DNA of 64,000 bases from Piscinibacter gummiphilus (lineage in GTDB: Bacteria > Pseudomonadota > Gammaproteobacteria > Burkholderiales > Burkholderiaceae_C): assembly GCF_032681285.1 (NCBI RefSeq), contig NZ_CP136336.1, forward strand, positions 3,645,001-3,709,000, given 5' to 3'. Shown one piece after another: positions 26,155 through 34,151 of the stretch (positions are counted from its first letter, which is position 1; the number at the start of each line of letters is the position of its first letter). The notes under the pieces are model-generated. The model was given only the letters and a program-made list of their open reading frames with translations, had not been told where the DNA came from and did no database searches. Position numbers and translations under genes: made by a program.

Positions 26155-27686
26155 ACCCCGACACCCAAGTGCTGATCTGCGGCGAGCGCCGCATGAGCGG
26201 GAGCACCTTGCGCCTGAATTCGGCGCGCGCGGCCGCGGGCTTCGCAGCGCTCGGCGTGGGCCAGGGCGATGCGGTCGCGGTGATGATGCGCAACGACCTG
26301 CCCTACCTGGAGGCCATGCTGGCGGTGAACCGGCTCGGCGCCTACCTCGTCGCGGTGAACTGGCATTTCCAGGCCGACGAAGCCGGTTTCCTGCTGGCCG
26401 ACAGCAGAGCGAAGGTGCTGGTGATCCATGCCGACCTGCTGCTGCAAGTGGCTGCGGTGGTGCCCTCGGGTGTGACGGTGATCGCGGTCGACACCCCCGC
26501 CGAGATGACGAGCGCCTATGGCATCGCTGCCGCCGCGCTGCCCCCAGGCGTGCTGCGCTGGCCCGCGTGGCGAGACGGCTTCGAGCCGTGGCGCGCCGCG
26601 CCCGTGCCCACGCTCGGCACGCTGCTCTACACCTCGGGCACGACAGGCCGCCCCAAGGGCGTGATGCGCCTGCCCGGCACGCCGGCCCAGCATGCGGGGC
26701 AACTGCGCGTGCGCGCGCTCGTCAACCGGGCACGCGAAGGCATGCGCACCGCCGTCGTCGGCCCGCTCTACCACGCCGGCCCCAACGCCGGGGCCCGCCT
26801 CGCGCTGGAGATGGCCGACGTGATCGTGGTCATGCCCCGCTTCGATGCCGAGTTGCTGCTGCAGGCCGTCGAGCACTACAAGCTGACGCACCTGTCGCTC
26901 GTGCCGGTGATGCTGGTGCGCCTGCTCAAGCTGAGCCCAGCCGTGCGCGCGAAGTACGACGTGTCGTCGCTCGAGAACGTCACCCACGGCGGCTCGCCCT
27001 GCCCGCCCGAGGTGCGCCGCGCCATGATCGACTGGTGGGGGCCCATCCTCACCGAGACCTACGGCTCCACCGAAGCCGGCCTCGTGACGCTGGGCACGAG
27101 TGAGTCGTGGCTGCGCTTTCCCGGCACCGTGGGCAAGCCGGTCGACGGCTTCTCGCTGCGCATCCTCGATGGCGAAGGCCGCATCCTGCCCGCGGGCGAG
27201 GTCGGCGAGATCTACGTGAACCCCGGCGACAACGCCCTGCCCTTCACCTACAAGAACGACCCTGCGCTGCGCCAGAGCATCGAGCGCGACGGCCACATCA
27301 CCAATGGCGACATGGGCTACCTCAACGCCGAGGGCTATCTCTTCATCACCGACCGCAAGCGCGACATGGTGATCTCGGGCGGCGTGAACATCTACCCGGC
27401 CGAGATCGAGCACGTGCTGCTCGCGAACCCCGAGGTGCTCGACGTGGCGGTGTTCGGCATCCCCGATGCCGAATACGGCGAAGCGTTGGCCGCAGCCGTG
27501 GTGCCCGCGCCCGGCTGCTCGCCCACGCCGGAAGGCATCCGCGCCTGGGTGCGCGAGCGCCTCGCCGGCTACAAGGTGCCGAAGGTGGTCGACTTCCACA
27601 CCGCGCTGCCGCGCGAAGGCATGGGCAAGCTCTTCAAGAACCAGCTGCGTGCGCCGTACTGGGCCAAGCTGGGACGCAACATCTGA
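26151..27686 (+). CDS. Acyl-CoA synthetase (AMP-forming, ANL superfamily)
   Basis: A 511-residue ligase that activates a carboxylic acid as acyl-AMP and then acyl-CoA, the entry reaction of the pathway. The A3 motif LLYTSGTTGRPKGVMR is near residue 160, A5 is YGSTEAGLVT, the hinge follows in DRKRDMVISGGVNIYPAEIE, and the catalytic Lys is in GMGKLFKNQL at the C-terminus. The GTG start overlaps the upstream stop. The substrate is unknown. It is the last gene of the TetR-led run, and 264 bases of non-coding DNA follow. Confidence 0.92.
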   Translation: MNPDTQVLICGERRMSGSTLRLNSARAAAGFAALGVGQGDAVAVMMRNDLPYLEAMLAVNRLGAYLVAVNWHFQADEAGFLLADSRAKVLVIHADLLLQVAAVVPSGVTVIAVDTPAEMTSAYGIAAAALPPGVLRWPAWRDGFEPWRAAPVPTLGTLLYTSGTTGRPKGVMRLPGTPAQHAGQLRVRALVNRAREGMRTAVVGPLYHAGPNAGARLALEMADVIVVMPRFDAELLLQAVEHYKLTHLSLVPVMLVRLLKLSPAVRAKYDVSSLENVTHGGSPCPPEVRRAMIDWWGPILTETYGSTEAGLVTLGTSESWLRFPGTVGKPVDGFSLRILDGEGRILPAGEVGEIYVNPGDNALPFTYKNDPALRQSIERDGHITNGDMGYLNAEGYLFITDRKRDMVISGGVNIYPAEIEHVLLANPEVLDVAVFGIPDAEYGEALAAAVVPAPGCSPTPEGIRAWVRERLAGYKVPKVVDFHTALPREGMGKLFKNQLRAPYWAKLGRNI

Positions 27687-27950
27687 ACCCACATCGGCAA
27701 GGTCGCGTTGCGCTGCGCAGACCGCCGACAGCGGCTGAGTTCAAGGAATTGCACGGTGATCCACTGAGTTCGTAACGCCACGTAACTTCGTTTCCAGGGC
27801 AAACCCGGACCGCGATTTGTGCAATTTCCCCCTTAAACGAGGGGGTCCAACCCCTTGCCGTGGCAAAAGCCGTGCAACAAGCAGACACGCCGTAACACCC
27901 CGATTGAGCGGCTAATGCGCTCCTGTCGCAAGACCACAGGGGTACTCAGA

Positions 27951-29069
27951 ATGAATCGCAGAGATCTGATCGTTGGGGGTGTGGCGGGCGCATTGAGCGC
28001 TGGGTTTGCGGGCCGCGTGCTGGCGCAGACCAATGTCATCAAGTTCGGCCAGTCGGCCGCCATGACGGGCCTCGGCTCCGAACATGCGCGAGACGTGCGC
28101 GCCGGCATCGTGGCCGCCTTCGAAGCGGCGTCCAGGACGGGTGGCACACGCTTCGAGCTGATCACACTTGACGACGCCGGCTCGCCCGAGCGCTGCGTGC
28201 AGAACGTGAGCACCCTGCTCGGCTCGAACGTGGCCGCGCTCGTGGGCCTCACCAGCGGCGCTGGCACCGAAGCGGCGATGAGCGCCATCGAGCAGCAGCA
28301 GATGGCCCTCGTGGGCCCAGCCAGCGGCACGATGGGGTTGCGCAACGACAAGGTGCACTCGGCCTTCCACGTGCGCGCCGGCCATGACCTCGAATTCAAG
28401 CGCATGGTGACCTACGCCCACGAGCGCGCGCTGCTGCGTGTGGGCCTGGTGCACCAGGTCGGCATCACCCCGGCCAACCTGGGTGCGATGACGGGGGCGC
28501 TGGCCAGCGCCGGCATCGCGCCGCGCGAAGTGATCGCCGTCGACCAGAACCCGGCGTCGTTCCAGGCCGCGTCCAACCGGCTGGCCGGCGCCAGCCTCGA
28601 CTGCGTGCTCTTCGTGACCAACGCCGCCCCGGTGGCTGCGATCATCGACCAGATGCATGCGGCCCGGTACAAGGGCCTCTTCTACGCCTCGTCGATGGCG
28701 GGGCAGGACCTGATCGAGACGCTCACCGCGCGCGGCCAGAGCGCCATCCTGAGCGTGGTGGTGCCGCGCCCTTCGGCGATGGGCCTGCAGGTGGTGAGCC
28801 GCTGCCAGCAAGACCTCACCGCGATGAAGAGCGACGAGCGTGTGAACGTGGCCACGCTCGAGGGCTACATCAGCGGGCGCATCGCGGTCGAAGCCGCGCG
28901 CAACGCGATGCGTGGTGCCGGTGCCAACAAGCGCGGCATCAAGGAGGCGCTCTCCAACCTGCGTGCCGACCTCGGCGGCTACACCGTGCAGTTCACGCCG
29001 GGCAGCACGCAGGGCTCGAAGTACGTCGAGCTCGTGGCACTCGACCGTTACGGCCGCATGGTCGGCTGA
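27951..29069 (+). CDS. Branched-chain-type ABC transporter substrate-binding protein, Tat signal
   Basis: A 372-residue periplasmic type I binding protein of the LivK/Peripla_BP_6 group. The start ATG gives MNRRDLIVGGVAGALSAG, a twin-arginine signal with cleavage near VLAQ. Lobe 1 includes KFGQSAAMTGLGSEHARDVRAG and LTSGAGTEAAMSAIEQQ, where aromatic-acid and amide receptors bind the ligand carboxylate. No permease or ATPase genes are adjacent. It may supply the acid activated by the ligase upstream, but the 264-base gap (with a CCCCC/GGGGG hairpin at 27828-27845) suggests separate transcription. The end overlaps the convergent peptidase gene by 22 bases. Confidence 0.88.
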   Translation: MNRRDLIVGGVAGALSAGFAGRVLAQTNVIKFGQSAAMTGLGSEHARDVRAGIVAAFEAASRTGGTRFELITLDDAGSPERCVQNVSTLLGSNVAALVGLTSGAGTEAAMSAIEQQQMALVGPASGTMGLRNDKVHSAFHVRAGHDLEFKRMVTYAHERALLRVGLVHQVGITPANLGAMTGALASAGIAPREVIAVDQNPASFQAASNRLAGASLDCVLFVTNAAPVAAIIDQMHAARYKGLFYASSMAGQDLIETLTARGQSAILSVVVPRPSAMGLQVVSRCQQDLTAMKSDERVNVATLEGYISGRIAVEAARNAMRGAGANKRGIKEALSNLRADLGGYTVQFTPGSTQGSKYVELVALDRYGRMVG

Positions 29070-29968
29070 TCGAGAAGAAGCCGCGCCTGCGCTGCCCACT
29101 GCGGGTCGCGCAGTGCGCGTTGCGCGGCGGCGATGGCATCGTCGCGCTTGCCTTCCGCCTGCAGCAGCCGCGCGAGGTTGAGCCACGCGGCACCGCTGCC
29201 GTGCTGCTCACCGGCGCGGCGAAACACATCCTTGGCCCGCGCCGTGTCGCGCACCGCATACGCACTCGTGCCCAGGCCGATGGCAAGCGGCAGGCTCTCG
29301 GGCCAGCGTTCCAGGCCGCTCTCATAGACCTTCAAGGCCTGCGCCGGTGAAGCGCTGCGCTCGAAGCCGACCGCGGCCTCGACCGCCGCCGAGGCGCGCG
29401 CCGTGAGCGGCCAGCGGCCGGGCGGCAGCGCGACGAACGCCCAGTGATCCGCGCGCGCCCAGGTGTGCTCGAAGGTGCGCAGCGCGATGCGGTCGCGCTC
29501 GACGGTGCCCGAACGCATCAGCAGCTCACGTTGGTCGAGGTCGTAGCCCACCACCACCGCGTAGTGCCAGCGCGGCGCGATGGCCAGTCCCAGGTTGAGC
29601 AGCACGACCACCACATGGCCGGCCGCCACCTCGCGCAGCACCGCCTCCACCGTGCCGGGAATGCGCACGGCGACCGCTCCATGCCGGCGCGCCCCGGCGA
29701 GCATCTCGGCCTGCAAGCTGCCGCCGCGTGCCGGAAGAAAAACCTCGCCGCCCAACTGCGCGGGCGATGCCACGAGGCCCACCGCGCCCAGCGCGGTGGC
29801 CAGCGCAGCCGGGCCACAGTGAAGGTCAGTCTGCGGAAAGAAGGGCGTGCGCGACAGCTCCAAGCGCGTCGGCAGGCCAGCAGGCGCCTCAGCGAGCCAG
29901 GCCTCGGCCTGGACCGCACAGCCCGCCAGCGGGGCGAACGTCAGCGCAAGGCAGGTACGCCGGCGCAC
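29048..29968 (-). CDS. PA2778-type lipoprotein cysteine peptidase (C39-like) with TPR tail
   Basis: A 306-residue secreted lipoprotein: MRRRTCLALTFAPLAGC gives a lipobox with Cys17. The papain-like C39-type domain begins at FFPQTDLHCGPAALATALG (active-site Cys in HCGPAA), with the His in WHYAVVVGYD. The C-terminal third (about 215-300) holds helical TPR-like repeats (PAQALKVYESGLERWPESLP; AAWLNLARLLQAEGKRDDAI). This is the PA2778 family of Pseudomonas, substrate unknown. It is followed after six bases by a PA2779-type gene, the usual pair. The last 22 bases overlap the convergent receptor gene. Confidence 0.85.
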   Translation of the reverse strand: MRRRTCLALTFAPLAGCAVQAEAWLAEAPAGLPTRLELSRTPFFPQTDLHCGPAALATALGAVGLVASPAQLGGEVFLPARGGSLQAEMLAGARRHGAVAVRIPGTVEAVLREVAAGHVVVVLLNLGLAIAPRWHYAVVVGYDLDQRELLMRSGTVERDRIALRTFEHTWARADHWAFVALPPGRWPLTARASAAVEAAVGFERSASPAQALKVYESGLERWPESLPLAIGLGTSAYAVRDTARAKDVFRRAGEQHGSGAAWLNLARLLQAEGKRDDAIAAAQRALRDPQWAAQARLLLDQPTMRP

Positions 29969-29974
29969 ATCACC

Positions 29975-30367
29975 TCAACGGGCCGGGCGCAGGAACGGGA
30001 AGATGCGCGTGAAGCCGAGGATGTCGGAGAACACCAGCACCACGAAGACGAGGATGAGCGTGCCGATCAGTTCGCCTGACGCCCCCGCGGGCGCCCTGTC
30101 GATCTCGGCGAGCAGCTGGGCGGCTTCGTCATCGGTCAAGGCCGCGACGCGTGCATGCGCCTGCTCGACGGTGACGCCCCGCTCGGCCAGCGCGGCGGCC
30201 ACGTCGCTGCGTTCGAGCACGGCGCGCAGGCGAAGCTGCGCATCGCTTCCCACCCCGCGCTGCACCACCTGCTCGGCCGTGATCAGTTCGACCGCCTGCG
30301 CGCTGTGCACGGCACCGAAGCTCAGCGCGACACACAAGGCCAGGAGGCGGCGGGATTTCGTCAACAT
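29975..30367 (-). CDS. PA2779-type small secreted/membrane protein
   Basis: A 130-residue protein of the PA2779 family. A signal peptide (MLTKSRRLLALCVALSFGAVHSAQA) is followed by a short helical periplasmic domain with ITAEQVVQRG and ALTDDEAAQLLAEIDRAPAG, and a C-terminal transmembrane helix (LIGTLILVFVVLVFSDILGF) ending in RIFPFLRPAR. Function unknown; it normally accompanies the PA2778 cysteine peptidase, which lies six bases downstream here. The start CAT at 30365-30367 is chosen because it gives the signal peptide. The gene diverges from the MFS transporter. Confidence 0.82.
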   Translation of the reverse strand: MLTKSRRLLALCVALSFGAVHSAQAVELITAEQVVQRGVGSDAQLRLRAVLERSDVAAALAERGVTVEQAHARVAALTDDEAAQLLAEIDRAPAGASGELIGTLILVFVVLVFSDILGFTRIFPFLRPAR

Positions 30368-30427
30368 CGGGTCAGCTCCGCGGGCAAACAGGGAGCGGCA
30401 TCGTATCAAGGCTGCTACCCTCGCACG

Positions 30428-31687
30428 ATGACCCCGACCCCGGCCGCCCCTGCGGCCCACCGTGTGGCGATGAGCCCGGCCACGGTGGTGCTTCTGCTGA
30501 CGCTCCTGATGGGCATCCAGCCCGTCACCACCGACCTCTACCTCCCCGCCCTGCCCGCACTCACGCGCGACCTCGGCGCCAACATCGCCTCGGCGCAGCT
30601 CACGCTGTCGGCGCTCATCATCTGCTTCGGTTTCGGGCAGCTCGTGTTCGGGCCGCTGGCCGACCGCTTCGGGCGCCGGCCGGTGCTGCTGGCGGGCCTC
30701 ACGCTCTACACCCTCGCCAGCGTGCTGAGCGCGGCGGCCCCTGCCATCGAGTGGCTGGTGCTGTGGCGTGCGTTGCAGGGCGCGGCGATGGCTGCCGCCG
30801 TGACCTGCGGGCGCTCGATCATCCGTGACCTCTATGCGCCACACGACGGCGCACGCGTAATGTCGCGCGCGCTCACCGGCCTCGGCACCATCGCGATGGC
30901 GAGCCCGCTGCTCGGGGGCGTGCTCGTCGAATACATCAACTGGCATGCGGCGCTCACGGTGCTCGCGGTCTTCGGCGCGGCGGCACTCGGCCTCGTGGTG
31001 TGGCGCTTCGAAGAGACGGTGCCGGCACGCAACCCGAGCGCCACGCAGATCGCCCCGATGCTGCGCAACTGGCGCAACGTCGCCTCGCACCCGACCTTCC
31101 TCTCCTGGGCCGCACTCTCGGCGCTGACCTATGGCGGGCTTTTCGTCACGCTGGCCGGCTCGTCCTTTGTCTTCATCGAGGTGTTGGGCAGTTCGCGCGC
31201 GGGCTATGGCCTCTTCCTGCTGTCGAGCTCGATCGCCTACACGGCCGGAACCTTCCTGTGCCGCCGTCTGCTGCTGTCGCACGGCCTGCGCGGTGCCGTC
31301 GCCATCGGCGCCGGCCTGTCGCTCGCGGGCGGCGTGAGCATGGCGGGCCTGAGCCTCTTCGGCGTGCACAACGTGTGGGCCATCGCGGTGCCGCAGTGGC
31401 TCTACGCGCTGGGGCACGGCATCCATCAGCCCTGCAGTCAGGCAGGGGCCGTCGGGCCGTTTCCCGAGAAGGCCGGCACGGCGGCCTCGCTGTCGGGCTT
31501 CGGCATGTCGGTCAGCGCCTTTCTCGTGAGCATGTGGCTCGGCAAGCACCTCGATGGCACCGTCTACCCGATGACGCTGGGCGTCGGGGTCTTCGGTGTC
31601 GGCATCGCACTCGTGGCCTGGACGCTGGTGCAGCGCCACGGCGAACCTCACCGCACCTCCACCGCATCCCCCGCTTCCCGCGCATGA
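30428..31687 (+). CDS. Bcr/CflA family MFS drug-resistance transporter
   Basis: A 419-residue inner-membrane proton antiporter with 12 predicted helices. TM1 ends in the Bcr/CflA signature [16 protein letters not shown]. Motif A is [15 protein letters not shown], and motif C-like Gly-rich stretches follow ([20 protein letters not shown]). The start ATG lies 60 bases from the divergent PA2779-type gene. The last codons run straight into miaA (ATGA overlap). Substrate not predictable; relatives export bicyclomycin, chloramphenicol or sulfonamides. Confidence 0.92.
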   Translation: MTPTPAAPAAHRVAMSPATVVLLLTLLMGIQPVTTDLYLPALPALTRDLGANIASAQLTLSALIICFGFGQLVFGPLADRFGRRPVLLAGLTLYTLASVLSAAAPAIEWLVLWRALQGAAMAAAVTCGRSIIRDLYAPHDGARVMSRALTGLGTIAMASPLLGGVLVEYINWHAALTVLAVFGAAALGLVVWRFEETVPARNPSATQIAPMLRNWRNVASHPTFLSWAALSALTYGGLFVTLAGSSFVFIEVLGSSRAGYGLFLLSSSIAYTAGTFLCRRLLLSHGLRGAVAIGAGLSLAGGVSMAGLSLFGVHNVWAIAVPQWLYALGHGIHQPCSQAGAVGPFPEKAGTAASLSGFGMSVSAFLVSMWLGKHLDGTVYPMTLGVGVFGVGIALVAWTLVQRHGEPHRTSTASPASRA

Positions 31688-32619
31688 ACGAGCACCACTA
31701 CCTCTGCCTCGCCGGCCCCACCGCTTCGGGCAAGACGGCGGCCGCCCTGGCGATTGCCGAGGTGCTGCCGGTCGAGATCGTCAGCGTCGATTCGGCGCTC
31801 GTCTACCGCGGCATGGACATCGGCACCGCCAAGCCCAGCGCCGACGAGCTGGCCCTCGCGCCGCATCACCTCATCGACATCATCGACCCCGCCGAGGCCT
31901 ACTCGGCCGCACGCTTCGTGCTCGATGCGCAGCGGCTCATCGCCGAGATCCGCACGCGCGGCAAGCTGCCGCTGCTCGTGGGCGGCACGATGCTCTACTA
32001 CAAGGCGCTCTTCGAAGGGCTCGATGCCATGCCCGCGGCTGACCGCGGCGTGCGTGCCGCGCTCTACGAGCAGCTCGAGCGCGAAGGCCTGCATGCGCTC
32101 TACCGCGAGCTGCAGCGGGTCGACCCCATCACCGCCGCGCGCCTGAAGCCCGCCGACCAGCAGCGCATCACCCGCGCGCTGGAGGTCTACCGTGTGAGCG
32201 GCCAGCCGATGTCGTCGTTCCACAGCGAGAAGAAAGTGCTCACGCACGCCCCGCTCATCTCCTTGGAGCCGACCGACCGCGCCTGGCTGCACGAGCGCAT
32301 CGCTCAGCGATTCCACGCCATGCTTGAACACGGCCTCGTCGAAGAAGTGCAGGCGCTGCGAGAGCGCAGCGACCTGCATGCCGACCTGCCCTCGATGCGC
32401 TGCGTGGGCTACCGCCAGACCTGGGAAGCACTCGACGCCGACGACCTCTACGACCTGCCTGAGCGCGGCATCGCCGCCACGCGGCAGCTCGCCAAGCGCC
32501 AGATCACTTGGCTGCGCGGCATGCCGCAGCGGCAGGTGGTGGCCTGCGAAGCGCCCGATGCGGTGCAGCAGGTGGTGGCGCTCGCGCGCCAGCATGCGCA
32601 GACGATGGGCCATGCCTGA
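31684..32619 (+). CDS. miaA: tRNA dimethylallyltransferase MiaA
   Basis: Transfers a dimethylallyl group to A37 of tRNAs that read UNN codons. 311 residues, family length. P-loop [16 protein letters not shown] at the N-terminus, then [19 protein letters not shown] (catalytic Asp region), [24 protein letters not shown] and [11 protein letters not shown]. In E. coli miaA follows mutL; here mutL is about 18 kb away with dedA inserted between mutL and amiC, so the ancestral cluster has been broken up. The start overlaps the MFS gene stop and the stop lies inside the next gene's first codons. Confidence 0.96.
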   Translation: MNEHHYLCLAGPTASGKTAAALAIAEVLPVEIVSVDSALVYRGMDIGTAKPSADELALAPHHLIDIIDPAEAYSAARFVLDAQRLIAEIRTRGKLPLLVGGTMLYYKALFEGLDAMPAADRGVRAALYEQLEREGLHALYRELQRVDPITAARLKPADQQRITRALEVYRVSGQPMSSFHSEKKVLTHAPLISLEPTDRAWLHERIAQRFHAMLEHGLVEEVQALRERSDLHADLPSMRCVGYRQTWEALDADDLYDLPERGIAATRQLAKRQITWLRGMPQRQVVACEAPDAVQQVVALARQHAQTMGHA

Positions 32620-33265
32620 TCTGCTCCAGATCCGCTCGCTCGCCAAGCGTTATGGCGAGAGCACCGTCTTCCGCAACGTGAGCCTCACGCTCTGCGAAGG
32701 CGAGTTCGTCGCCATCCTCGGCGAGTCGGGCGTGGGCAAATCGACGCTGCTCAACTGCATCGCCGGGCTCGACACGGTCGACGACGGCAGCGTGCACATC
32801 GCCGGCACCGACATCACCCACCTCACCGAAGCGCAGCAGGCCATCCTGCGGCGCACGCAGCTCGGCTTCGTGTTCCAGGCCTTCCACGTGCTGCCCCACC
32901 TGAGCGTGGCCGACAACGTGGGCCTGCCGCTCTTGCTGCAGGGCCGCCCCGACGACACGCGCGTGCGCACGCTGCTCGACGCGGTGGGCCTCGCTGCACT
33001 CGCCGAGCGCCTGCCGCGCACGCTCTCGGGCGGCCAGTTGCAGCGCGTGGCGCTGGCACGGGCGCTGGTGCACCAGCCGAAGCTGATCCTCGCCGACGAG
33101 CCCACCGGCAACCTCGACCCCGAGACCGCCGAGAGGATGATGGCGCTGCTGGCCGCACAAGTGCGCGAGCATGGGGCCGCCTGCGTGCTGGTCACGCACT
33201 CGCAGCACGCCGCGGCCCACGCCGACCGCGTGCTCACGCTGCGGCAGGACGGCATCGCGCCCTGA
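32612..33265 (+). CDS. ABC transporter ATP-binding protein (LolD/MacB/YbbA type)
   Basis: A 217-residue ATPase for an FtsX-type permease. Walker A is GESGVGKST, the Q-loop [17 protein letters not shown], the signature [15 protein letters not shown], Walker [13 protein letters not shown] and the H-loop VTHS. The ATG lies within the end of miaA (8-base overlap). The matching permease is the FtsX protein at 34152-36653, separated by the MBL-fold gene. Such pairs export or extract lipoproteins, lipids or peptides using mechanical force across the membrane. Confidence 0.93.
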   Translation: MPDLLQIRSLAKRYGESTVFRNVSLTLCEGEFVAILGESGVGKSTLLNCIAGLDTVDDGSVHIAGTDITHLTEAQQAILRRTQLGFVFQAFHVLPHLSVADNVGLPLLLQGRPDDTRVRTLLDAVGLAALAERLPRTLSGGQLQRVALARALVHQPKLILADEPTGNLDPETAERMMALLAAQVREHGAACVLVTHSQHAAAHADRVLTLRQDGIAP

Positions 33266-33349
33266 TTCGGTTGCAGGGTGTGACGGGAGCGCGGTCGGCT
33301 TGACGGCGCGCAAGGGGTGGCGAGGCGCGAGTCCCTAAGCTGCGCCCCC

Positions 33350-34120
33350 ATGCCCATCGAGCTCTACAACCACGGCGGCCACCAGTGCCTCATGTTCACC
33401 GACCTCTGCCAGGAAGGCACCGAGGTCGTGCAGTCCAACCAGTTCCTGATCATCGACGGCGACACCGGCGCGATCATCGACCCGGGCGGCAACCTCGCCT
33501 ACGGCGAGCTCTACCTCGCGATGACGCGGCACTTCACGCCGCAGCGGCTCTCGGCCATCTTCGCCTCGCACGCCGACCCGGACATCATCGCCTCGCTCGA
33601 CCGCTGGATGACCGCGACGCCCTCCGCCAAGATCTACATCTCGCGCGTGTGGGAGCGCTTCATTCCGCACTTCTGCAAGTCGGGCAAGACCGACGGGCGC
33701 ATCGTCGGCATTCCCGACCCGGGCATGCGTGTGCCCGTGGGGCGCAGTGAACTCGTGGCATTGCCGGCGCACTTCCTGCACTCCGAGGGCAACTTCCAGT
33801 TCTACGACCCGGTGAGCCGCATCCTCTTCTCGGGCGACCTGGGCGCCTCGATGGGCACCGGCGCGCAGGCGCAGGAGTTCGTCACGCGCCTCGCGGACCA
33901 TGTGCCGCGCATGGAAGGTTTCCATCGCCGCTACATGGTGTCGAACAAGGTCATGCGCCACTGGGCGCAGATGGTGCGCTCGCTCGACATCGACATGATC
34001 GTGCCGCAGCACGGCTCGCCCATGCGCGGGCCGGCCGTGCGCGAGTTCATCGAGTGGGCCGAGCGGCTCGAATGCGGCATCGACCTGCTGACCTCGAAGG
34101 ACTATCGCGTGCCGGCCTGA
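33350..34120 (+). CDS. Flavodiiron-like MBL-fold protein (ODP type)
   Basis: A 256-residue metallo-beta-lactamase-fold protein without a flavodoxin domain. It resembles the stand-alone oxygen-binding diiron proteins rather than hydrolases. The metal-site loop is [13 protein letters not shown], followed by [30 protein letters not shown] and [10 protein letters not shown], all typical of the flavodiiron group. The start ATG follows a CCCCC stretch without a strong ribosome site. It is sandwiched between the ATPase and permease of an ABC system. Role unknown: NO/O2 reduction or redox sensing are options. Confidence 0.82.
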   Translation: MPIELYNHGGHQCLMFTDLCQEGTEVVQSNQFLIIDGDTGAIIDPGGNLAYGELYLAMTRHFTPQRLSAIFASHADPDIIASLDRWMTATPSAKIYISRVWERFIPHFCKSGKTDGRIVGIPDPGMRVPVGRSELVALPAHFLHSEGNFQFYDPVSRILFSGDLGASMGTGAQAQEFVTRLADHVPRMEGFHRRYMVSNKVMRHWAQMVRSLDIDMIVPQHGSPMRGPAVREFIEWAERLECGIDLLTSKDYRVPA

Positions 34121-34151
34121 GCGCCCCGCGCTGCCCGACCACAATCGGGCG

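Noticed and set aside
29975-31651. A 558-residue open frame on the - strand covering the MFS gene
   Set aside because: Only its last 130 residues (PA2779-type protein) make sense; the rest is antisense to the Bcr/CflA transporter.
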